IMG/VR virus record: IMGVR_UViG_3300025151_000368
Coordinates: 1 to 21,245 of that record
Strand: one strand, 5' to 3'
Origin: a virus
DNA length: 21,245 nt
Positions within the stretch are counted from its first letter, which is position 1, and each line of letters begins with the position of its first letter. A model generated the notes under the pieces. That model was not told the DNA's origin. It did not search any database and was given only the letters and a program-made list of their open reading frames with translations. The position numbers were made by a program, and so were the translations under genes. This document shows, in pieces, positions 15,470 to 20,829 of the stretch.

Positions 15470-16116
15470 ATAGGTTGATCAATATCAAGCATAACATTAC
15501 CAGAGATACTTATACGTTCTTTATTAGAACTATAAAAAGGATAAACCACGTGTTGTAATTGAGAAGGAAAAAACACCATAGTGCCTTCATAGTCTTTATT
15601 TAATTTAAAATCATGAGCTGAAATTCTACCTAAACTACTAAGATATATAAATGAAAACTTACCAGCAGAAGGAGAATTAGAATGTTTTACAAAAGAAACA
15701 TCATATTCTTTTTTACAATCATACGGAATCTTTACCCAAATAACAAACGAGTATAAACCTGAGTGATTATGAATAGGATTAAATTCATTTTTCTTTTGAA
15801 AATTAACCCAAAGTCTGTCTAAATAAAATTTGCAGTCTTTATTTAATATAGTGGGATTAAATTCTTCACTAAATTTATTAAAAGCTTTGTTATAAATACT
15901 AATACAAGGTGTAATTAAACTTTCTTCAAACCATTTTTTATCATCAAGATTAAATGAATTACTTATGTTTCCAGCTAAAATATTATTAATTTTATTGTTT
16001 TTATTTTTAACAGTTTCCTTAACCTTTCTTTTAATTCTATCAAAATACTCTTTAGGTAATTTAAGTTTTAAATAACCTGGTGTTTGAAAAGGATGTGCTT
16101 CTATTTTTAAATTCAT
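15460..16116 (-). CDS. 2OG-Fe(II) oxygenase-like protein (HxH type)
   Basis: This is the longest of the six (218 residues). Its N-terminal half is Lys/Asn-rich and resembles the N-terminal domains of TIGR02466-type oxygenases. The core has RLWVNFQKKNEFNPIHNHSG with proximal H116 and H118, followed by LYSFVIWVKIP. The distal part reads MVFFPSQLQHVVYPF with H189, then ERISISGN with R201, 12 residues after the His. The family pattern H-x-H, FPSxLxHxVxP and ERISISxN is complete, so the protein could be active. The sequence between the two halves (KHSNSPSAGKFSFIY) is longer than in its neighbours and may form the substrate lid. Substrate unknown. The ATG overlaps the stop of the upstream gene as ATGA, and its last ten bases overlap the next gene. 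Confidence 0.78.
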   Translation of the reverse strand: MNLKIEAHPFQTPGYLKLKLPKEYFDRIKRKVKETVKNKNNKINNILAGNISNSFNLDDKKWFEESLITPCISIYNKAFNKFSEEFNPTILNKDCKFYLDRLWVNFQKKNEFNPIHNHSGLYSFVIWVKIPYDCKKEYDVSFVKHSNSPSAGKFSFIYLSSLGRISAHDFKLNKDYEGTMVFFPSQLQHVVYPFYSSNKERISISGNVMLDIDQPICK

Positions 16117-16754
16117 AATTTTGCGTAGGTTAGTTCTTCTTTTGAACCTACCTCTCCTGTTAAACGAGTGTTAAAAGCTAAACTAATTCTTAAATTATCT
16201 TCTTGCTTTTGTATTACTGAGTGTTCAGTGCCTGATGGAAATATAACTATTGTTGATGCATCCACTGGTATTGTCCAGTTATCACTATTCCAAACATTGT
16301 ATTCTTTATAATTTCTTAAATCAAAATTATAACCATAAGGTGCTCCAAATTTATGTCTGTAAAATCTTATGTTATCATATAATTTATTTGCTTTAATATA
16401 TAACACACCAGAAATATAACTATTTGGGTGAGCATGTTTATGGTGAAATTCTTTTTTTCTACTATAGTTTAACCAAGATTGTGTAAGATGAATTTTAACT
16501 TTATCTTCAATACGTAAGATGTGCTTCATGTATTCGTTTATATGGAACTCTACTTCTTTTTTAACACTTTTAAATACAGGTAAATTTAATATAAAATTAT
16601 TATTAGTTGTTCTATTACCTTCATTTTTATGTGTATCTATTTTAAAAGATTCAAATTTTTTAATTAATTTTTTATCTAAAGGTTTTTTCAAAGCTCTTTG
16701 ATAAATAGGTGTAGCAAATAAGCTGTGAATAATTATGTTTTCAATATCTTTCAT
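16113..16754 (-). CDS. 2OG-Fe(II) oxygenase, TIGR02466/PF13759-like (HxH type)
   Basis: This 213-residue protein is the most typical TIGR02466-like member of the set. Its N-terminus IHSLFATPIYQRALKKPLDK matches the LFxTPIY opening I recall for that family. The core reads QSWLNYSRKKEFHHKHAHPN with H107 and H109 of HAHP, followed by SYISGVLYI. The distal half reads STIVIFPSGTEHSV with H178, then LRISLAFNTRLTGEVG with R189, 11 residues later. All expected metal and 2-oxoglutarate residues are present. Members of this family are common in marine phages but their substrates are not established as far as I know. It starts one base after the stop of the first cassette gene and ends in an ATGA overlap with the next. 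Confidence 0.85.
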   Translation of the reverse strand: MKDIENIIIHSLFATPIYQRALKKPLDKKLIKKFESFKIDTHKNEGNRTTNNNFILNLPVFKSVKKEVEFHINEYMKHILRIEDKVKIHLTQSWLNYSRKKEFHHKHAHPNSYISGVLYIKANKLYDNIRFYRHKFGAPYGYNFDLRNYKEYNVWNSDNWTIPVDASTIVIFPSGTEHSVIQKQEDNLRISLAFNTRLTGEVGSKEELTYAKL

Positions 16755-16755
16755 T

Positions 16756-17241
16756 TTACATTTTTAAATTTATGTTTACGTTAACTCTTACAGTTTCATC
16801 TGTTTGATTAACAGAACAATGTTTTAATTTACCATCAAATAATACTAATTGATTAGCTAAAGATTTTATACGATCGCCATTTTTAAACAAGGTATATCCG
16901 TTATTAGTATTAATAGAGTACAAAGCAACTGTATGTTTATTATTAGGAAAATCTACATGATAAGCAGTTTGAATATGTTTTGGTTTTTTTGTGTAAAAAT
17001 TTAATTTAGCTCTAATAAGTTTAGTGAAAGTTAATTTATCTAACAAAGGCACTATAATATCTTTGTGGTAATCACTGTTTATTTTATCAAAATGATAAAA
17101 AATATGTGTGAACATATAATCAGATTTATCTTTTTTACCTGCTACTGTATCATGATAAAACAACGGAAAATTATCTCCAAATACAATATCATATATTTTT
17201 TTATGTATCTTACGATCTAAAAAATTGTTTATGACTTTCAT
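16756..17241 (-). CDS. 2OG-Fe(II) oxygenase, PKHD-like (HxD type), first gene of cassette
   Basis: This is the shortest of the six (161 residues) and close to a minimal oxygenase core. The N-terminus MKVINNFLDRKIHKKIYDIV fits the opening helix of prolyl-hydroxylase-like proteins. The triad is H95 and D97 in TAYHVDFPN, and H141 in LKHCSVN. R152 is in ETVRVNVNINLK, 11 residues later. ALYSINTNNGYTLFKNGD and ANQLVLFDGKLKH between them match the NTNxGYTxFxDG and ENRxVxFDxxxxH strands of phage PKHD-type enzymes. It should be catalytically competent; the substrate is unknown. It has a weak ribosome site (AAGAAAGA) and is preceded by a 45-base gap that contains a 19-base inverted repeat. It probably shares transcription with the tail genes upstream. 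Confidence 0.83.
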   Translation of the reverse strand: MKVINNFLDRKIHKKIYDIVFGDNFPLFYHDTVAGKKDKSDYMFTHIFYHFDKINSDYHKDIIVPLLDKLTFTKLIRAKLNFYTKKPKHIQTAYHVDFPNNKHTVALYSINTNNGYTLFKNGDRIKSLANQLVLFDGKLKHCSVNQTDETVRVNVNINLKM

Positions 17242-17266
17242 TCTTATCTTTCTTATATCTTATTTT

Positions 17267-17285
17267 AATACTTTTTAAAAGTATT
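17267..17285. repeat. Perfect 9-bp inverted repeat (AATACTTTT-T-AAAAGTATT)
   Basis: The two nine-base arms are exact complements around a single base and lie one base before the stop of the 154-codon gene, at the entry side of the oxygenase cassette. The arms are A+T-rich and no T-run follows in the direction of transcription, so it is a poor intrinsic terminator. It may be an operator, a weak RNA hairpin between the two blocks or a recombination scar. Confidence 0.4.
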
Positions 17286-17286
17286 C

Positions 17287-17751
17287 TTAAACTTCTTTTC
17301 TAGGTACCATTACCCAAGAAGTAGTCTCTTCATTCCATTCATAGTTGTCATTATCTAGAATAGTATTGCCTTCTTCATCTTTTAAAATATTTCCATTTTC
17401 ATCAAATTTATCAAGGTTTTGCGTATAAGTTATAGGTTCTGCAACTGGAGCTACATATATACATTTATCTTCATCTAAAACCCAAGAAGGATATGGTTTT
17501 GGTGGAATAAAGGCATCTCTGCTTTCATCATAGCTGTATCCAACACCAGCAAAATTTTTTCTAAAAGGTGTTCCACCTTTTAAATGTGTTCCTTCAAAAG
17601 TATCAGGATCTGTTTTTTTCCAAACGTGATCTGTTTTAAAAAGATTGTTTATAAAAGCAACACCTGCCTCCTCTGTAGGACACTCATTATCGTGAATAGT
17701 TATTCCTTTTACAACTATATTGAATTCATTTAATTTAACAAAATCTGCCAT
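17287..17751 (-). CDS. Tail-associated conserved phage protein (154 aa)
   Basis: This 154-residue protein is of a type I recall in many marine phages. The key segment is GGTPFRKNFAGVGYSYDESR, followed by DAFIPPKPYPSWVLDEDKC. Near the C-terminus is NDNYEWNEETTSWVMVP. Related proteins lie among tail-fibre genes of cyanophages and pelagiphages and are considered virion or tail-associated, without a defined function. The insert FDENGNILKDEEGNTILDND (about 115-134) is acidic and likely flexible. The ATG overlaps the TAA of the glycine-rich gene (TAATG), so both should be produced together, possibly as partners in the adhesin complex. It is the last virion gene before the oxygenase cassette. Confidence 0.7.
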   Translation of the reverse strand: MADFVKLNEFNIVVKGITIHDNECPTEEAGVAFINNLFKTDHVWKKTDPDTFEGTHLKGGTPFRKNFAGVGYSYDESRDAFIPPKPYPSWVLDEDKCIYVAPVAEPITYTQNLDKFDENGNILKDEEGNTILDNDNYEWNEETTSWVMVPRKEV

Positions 17752-18665
17752 TATGCTGTGTAACTCCCTGACCCAGTAAAAGTAATAATAGTATCACTAC
17801 CATCAGTTGCTGTTTGTGGTGATCCTGTAGTTTGGCTAGAAAAATTAGCAGTCGGAACTCTTAAAAGAACAACTCCACTACCGCCTGATCCTGATGAACG
17901 GAAAGGTCCGTCGTGGTGAGATCCACCTCCACCGCCTCCAGTGTTTGCTTGTCCTGATGTTCCATTTCTTGCAGGTGTTGGACCAATTGAGTGTGAACCA
18001 CCTTGTCCACCACCGCCTTGTCCGCCAGTTCCGGTATTTCTTTCACTACCTCCACCGCCGCCACCAGCTCTAAAAGTTTGTGATCCTGTGATTGCAGATT
18101 GTAAACCATTTCCTCCGCCACCACTGTTACCAAATCCTGGTGAGCTGTCTCCGGATGCTCCAGCTCCTCCGCCGCCTCCAGCTCCGTTTCCGGCACCAGA
18201 TCCGCCGCCATTACCTTCATTAGATGTACCTGACCCAGCTGAACCTTGAGCACCACCGCCGCCACCGGATCCTCCAGTTTGACCAGTTCCGCCAGGGCCA
18301 CCGCCACCACCGCCGCCGACTGTAGTTACATCTGTTATATTTGCTCCAGTGATAGAACTTGCTTGTCCAGTAGTTCCTGCAGAACCACTAGAGTTTCCTC
18401 CGCCGCCGCCGTTTCCAACAGTAATAGTGTATACTGTTCCAGCAACAAACTCTAAAGGTGTCTCTGTTGATGAACCAGCTCCTGATTGCTCAGAAGAAAA
18501 AGAATTTCTATATCCTCCTGCGCCGCCGCCACCGCCAGATCTATTGTTAGGTGTGTTTGTGGATCCACCGCCACCGCCGCCTCCAGCGACAACAACGTAA
18601 GAAGCTTGATATTTTGCTTTTGCGCCCCCAGATCCAAAACCTAGTACTTGATATCCAAAACCCAT
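17751..18665 (-). CDS. Glycine-rich tail adhesin-like protein (304 aa)
   Basis: The product begins MGFGYQVLGFGSGGAKAKYQ, then ASYVVVAGGGGGGG. About residues 27-265 are dominated by runs of Gly with Ser, Ala, Asn and Thr (for example SGGGGGAGGYRNSFSSEQS). The run is broken only by short beta stretches such as LEFVAGTVYTITVGNGG. It ends with a beta-like segment (GSGVVLLRVPTANFSS and IITFTGSGSYTA). The VVAGGGGGG...GGGGAGGY layout is common in phage tail-tip proteins. Long Gly-rich repeats can pack as polyglycine-II sandwiches, as known for T4-like gp38 adhesins. A receptor-binding or fibre-tip role is therefore likely but inferred. GGN codons make this region locally G+C-rich and keep other frames open. 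An AAGGAGG ribosome site precedes the start and overlaps the upstream stop. Confidence 0.78.
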   Translation of the reverse strand: MGFGYQVLGFGSGGAKAKYQASYVVVAGGGGGGGSTNTPNNRSGGGGGAGGYRNSFSSEQSGAGSSTETPLEFVAGTVYTITVGNGGGGGNSSGSAGTTGQASSITGANITDVTTVGGGGGGGPGGTGQTGGSGGGGGAQGSAGSGTSNEGNGGGSGAGNGAGGGGGAGASGDSSPGFGNSGGGGNGLQSAITGSQTFRAGGGGGGSERNTGTGGQGGGGQGGSHSIGPTPARNGTSGQANTGGGGGGSHHDGPFRSSGSGGSGVVLLRVPTANFSSQTTGSPQTATDGSDTIITFTGSGSYTA

Positions 18666-18669
18666 TTAT

Positions 18670-18676
18670 CCTCCTT
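18670..18676 (-). promoter_or_regulatory. Consensus ribosome binding site overlapping an upstream stop codon
   Basis: AAGGAGG four bases before the ATG at 18665 shares its first two A's with the TAA stop of the 405-codon gene. Termination of the upstream gene places ribosomes directly at this site, which should favour high expression of the glycine-rich protein. Confidence 0.6.
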
Positions 18677-19892
18677 ATAGATCGTTAGCAGCGTCTGTTG
18701 TGAAGAATAATTTAATTCCTAGTAATTTAGCATCAGCTGTTAAAGAATCATCTGATACGTCTCTTGAGATTTCAAAGAACACTTGATCGCCTGCTGCTGG
18801 TGTGCCTGCGATAGTTATTGCTCCACTTTCTGCTGTTACGTCTAAATCGTTTGCCGTACCGCTGTGAGCTTTTGCAGTTGGTGCAACTGCTGTTCCAAAC
18901 GCTACGTTACAAGTATCGTCATCAGAAACTGCAACTCCTGCTAAATCCCAAGATACAGTCCCTGTGTTTGTTGAATCTGCTGTAAAGAATGCTTGAAAAG
19001 TTACTGTGCCTTCATTCCATGATTTAGGAAAAGCAACAGAAAATTGTGCAAACTCGTCTGAATCTTTATCAAAATCTAAAGATTTAAGTTCAGGGCCGTT
19101 AGATAATTCTGTTTGTGCTAAGTCTGCACAGCCGTTTGTTGAGTTAGGATACATAGCATTAGCTGGAACCCAAATAGTTTCTTTACCTGCTATTTTAACT
19201 GCAGATACGTTTCCACCACTGTCCTCAGCTTTAATTACACCTGTTCCTTTTGTTTTAAGATCAATACCAATGTTTGTGTCTCCACCTGTTGCTGCGAAAG
19301 AGGGGTTACCTGTTGCAGCAGCGTTTGCTATTGTAACTTCGTTAACAGCTGAACTTGTTGCTGTTAAAAGAGCTAATTCATTTCCGTTGGTATCTAAAAT
19401 AGAAGTTCCGATTTTTGGTGAAGTTAAAGTTTTGTTTGTTAATGTGTCTGTTGATGAAGCTGTAATAAAACCAGTGTCATCGATATCTGGGTTAGTTCCG
19501 TCATTAGCTGTTGCGTAAACTAATTTTACTGCACCTGGTGCAATAGTTACACTGTCTCCAGATCCTGATACGTATTTAAATACTACGTTCTGTGATCCAC
19601 TTGTTGAATTTTTTAAAATATAAAAGTCTTGAACATCTTTTGGAATAGTAACGTTTCTACTTCCAGTTAGTGATCCTGTAAATTCTATAATTCTGTGTGC
19701 AAGAGTTGCACCAGTTGATCCATCAGATACAGAAAGATCTGTATCTCCAGAATCTGATACGGCTTGTGTAGTAAAACCACCGGCTATTTGTTCAATAAGT
19801 TGTAAATTTGTATTAGTTTTAGTTCCCCACGTTCCGGCATTTTCACCAGTTGCCTGGAGTTCAATACCTAGAGGTGTAAATGTTGATGCCAT
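18675..19892 (-). CDS. Tail fibre/minor structural protein (TPLGIELQATGENAGTWG type), 405 aa
   Basis: The 405-residue product opens ASTFTPLGIELQATGENAGT, then WGTKTNTNLQLIEQIAGG, a signature I recall from tail-fibre or virion-surface proteins of marine phages. The composition (Thr, Ser, Gly, Asp, Val) and alternating strands, such as HRIIEFTGSLTGSRNVTIPK and NVVFKYVSGSGDSVTIAPGA, indicate an extended beta structure. The segment TDTLTNKTLTSPKIGTSILD is the TNKTLTSPxI element found in many phage fibres. The C-terminal about 150 residues are less repetitive (TFQAFFTADSTNTGTVSWDL) and could be the distal domain. There is no signal peptide, as expected. The ribosome site AGGAGAT (19904-19898) lies five bases before the ATG. 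The gene is flanked by other probable tail-surface genes. Confidence 0.78.
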   Translation of the reverse strand: MASTFTPLGIELQATGENAGTWGTKTNTNLQLIEQIAGGFTTQAVSDSGDTDLSVSDGSTGATLAHRIIEFTGSLTGSRNVTIPKDVQDFYILKNSTSGSQNVVFKYVSGSGDSVTIAPGAVKLVYATANDGTNPDIDDTGFITASSTDTLTNKTLTSPKIGTSILDTNGNELALLTATSSAVNEVTIANAAATGNPSFAATGGDTNIGIDLKTKGTGVIKAEDSGGNVSAVKIAGKETIWVPANAMYPNSTNGCADLAQTELSNGPELKSLDFDKDSDEFAQFSVAFPKSWNEGTVTFQAFFTADSTNTGTVSWDLAGVAVSDDDTCNVAFGTAVAPTAKAHSGTANDLDVTAESGAITIAGTPAAGDQVFFEISRDVSDDSLTADAKLLGIKLFFTTDAANDL

Positions 19893-19905
19893 ATTTTATC
19901 TCCTA

Positions 19906-20814
19906 TTATGCAGCGTCAGTATAACTTGTATTTGATCCGGTTGCAACATCTGTATACGAAGAATTTGAACCTGTGTCAACATCAGAATATGCTTGAATTC
20001 CAAAGCCTGTAGCAGAGCCAAAAACAGCAACTGAAACAGTTGCAGAAACTCCAGTTAATCCCATAACGTCAGCAGGTGCTAAAGATCCCACTGCAGAAGT
20101 AGAAGCTACACCAGTTAATCCCATAACATCAGCAGGTGATAAAGATCCTACTGCAGAAGTTATCGCTTGACCAGAAACGTCTACAATAGGGTTTGTACTT
20201 ATTTCTGGAGATCCAACAGAAGATGTTGCAGAAACACCTGTTAGTCCCATAACATCTGCTGGTGATAAATTTCCAACAGCAGAGGTAGAAGCTACTCCTG
20301 TTAATCCCATTACATCCGCTGGTGATAAAGAACCTACAGCAGAAGTTGCTACGCCTGCTGAAGATACAGAAAATTCTACGTCACCAATTATTGTTGGTGA
20401 TCCAACTGAAGGTGTAGAAGATACACCTGTTAATCCCATTACATCTGCTACTGTTAATGAAAATATACCCCAACCTTGACCTCGTCCCCATGAAGCATCA
20501 TTCCAAGCGTTTGCAGATACATTAGATTGTATTGCATCAGGAGCAGTTAGTTCAACTAACATACCTGATTCGCCCCAGGTTTCATTACCCCAGGTATCTT
20601 GACCCCAACCTTTATTTATTTCTGTTGAAACTGTTACTGAACCAATACTAGAAGTTATTGCACTTGGCGCTGTAAGAGTAAATGTTACATTATTAAGTTT
20701 TCCCCATTCACCATCATTCCAAGCCTGTGCACCAAAACCTAATGTAAAAGCATCTTGTGTGCCCCAACGGCCTTCGTTCCAGGTTGTTCCGGACTGGTTC
20801 CAAGTATTAGGCAT
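19906..20814 (-). CDS. Repeat-rich, Trp-rich virion protein (302 aa)
   Basis: The N-terminal 115 residues contain 11 Trp in repeated small motifs (NTWNQSGTTWNEGRWGT, QAWNDGEWG, GWGQDTWGNETWGE, NAWNDASWG). Residues about 123-270 hold five copies of ADVMGLTGV followed by (S/A)(S/A)T-x-x-VG, arranged as nested repeats. Two 11-residue units (TGSNSSYTDVA-like) lie at the C-terminus. Such W-rich and short beta-repeat proteins occur in the virion-surface genes of marine phages; a fibre or shaft role is likely but unproven. The repeats can change in copy number and so may vary in length between relatives. A consensus AGGAGGT ribosome site overlaps the upstream stop, eight bases before the ATG at 20814. 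There is no signal peptide or catalytic motif. Confidence 0.72.
   Translation of the reverse strand: MPNTWNQSGTTWNEGRWGTQDAFTLGFGAQAWNDGEWGKLNNVTFTLTAPSAITSSIGSVTVSTEINKGWGQDTWGNETWGESGMLVELTAPDAIQSNVSANAWNDASWGRGQGWGIFSLTVADVMGLTGVSSTPSVGSPTIIGDVEFSVSSAGVATSAVGSLSPADVMGLTGVASTSAVGNLSPADVMGLTGVSATSSVGSPEISTNPIVDVSGQAITSAVGSLSPADVMGLTGVASTSAVGSLAPADVMGLTGVSATVSVAVFGSATGFGIQAYSDVDTGSNSSYTDVATGSNTSYTDAA
19915..19980 (-). repeat. Two 33-base tandem units encoding TGSN(S/T)SYTD(V/A)A
   Basis: Two adjacent 33-base units at the 3' end of the 302-codon gene code for near-identical 11-residue repeats; a weaker partial copy precedes them (DVDTGSN). They keep frame and probably arose by slippage or unequal recombination. 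Confidence 0.5.
20048..20449 (-). repeat. Nested direct repeats encoding ADVMGLTGV (five copies)
   Basis: Copies start near 20048, 20108, 20234, 20294 and 20423. The spacings are 60, 126, 60 and 129 bases. The first four copies form two 60-base pairs offset by 186 bases, a tandem duplication of a unit that itself holds a tandem pair. All spacings are multiples of three, so the reading frame is kept. The copies differ by scattered, mostly third-position changes. Confidence 0.75.
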
Positions 20815-20822
20815 AAGGGGAA

Positions 20823-20829
20823 ACCTCCT
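20823..20829 (-). promoter_or_regulatory. Consensus ribosome binding site (AGGAGGT) overlapping an upstream stop
   Basis: AGGAGGT lies eight bases before the ATG at 20814 and its first two bases are part of the TAG stop of the gene at 20828-21245. It links translation of the two virion genes. Confidence 0.6.

Larger units (their letters stand above)
13747..17241 (-). other. Six-gene 2-oxoglutarate/Fe(II) oxygenase cassette
   Basis: Six adjacent genes of 161-218 codons each end in a double-stranded beta-helix-like pattern with a His-rich metal motif followed by a distal His and Arg (Lys in one). They overlap or lie within two bases of each other. The block is visibly richer in A+T and in Lys, Asn, Ile and Phe codons than the genes on either side, and is bordered by short non-coding gaps (17242-17286 and 13683-13746) that each hold inverted repeats. 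Confidence 0.8.

Noticed and set aside
15430-16116. HNH triplets in two cassette proteins, suggesting HNH endonucleases
   Set aside because: The HNH here is a contiguous H-N-H followed by an oxygenase-type strand (SGVIYL or SFVIWV) with the distal His and Arg/Lys in place. The spaced residues and zinc or beta-beta-alpha pattern of HNH nucleases are absent.
17267-17285. Intrinsic terminator at the inverted repeat
   Set aside because: The stem is almost all A+T and no T-run follows on the minus strand, so termination would be poor.
17861-18637. Several long open frames on both strands over the glycine-rich gene
   Set aside because: They are shadows of GGN codon runs, which keep other frames open and yield Pro-rich or low-complexity translations without ribosome sites.
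19006-19518. 170-codon open frame on the plus strand inside the tail-fibre gene
   Set aside because: It lies wholly within a well-supported minus-strand gene, has no ribosome site or recognisable domain, and reflects the composition of the opposite strand.
20048-20449. CRISPR-like or variable-repeat (DGR) array
   Set aside because: The repeats are in frame, unequal in spacing, diverged mostly at third positions and inside a coding gene. No cas gene, reverse transcriptase or template repeat is visible.
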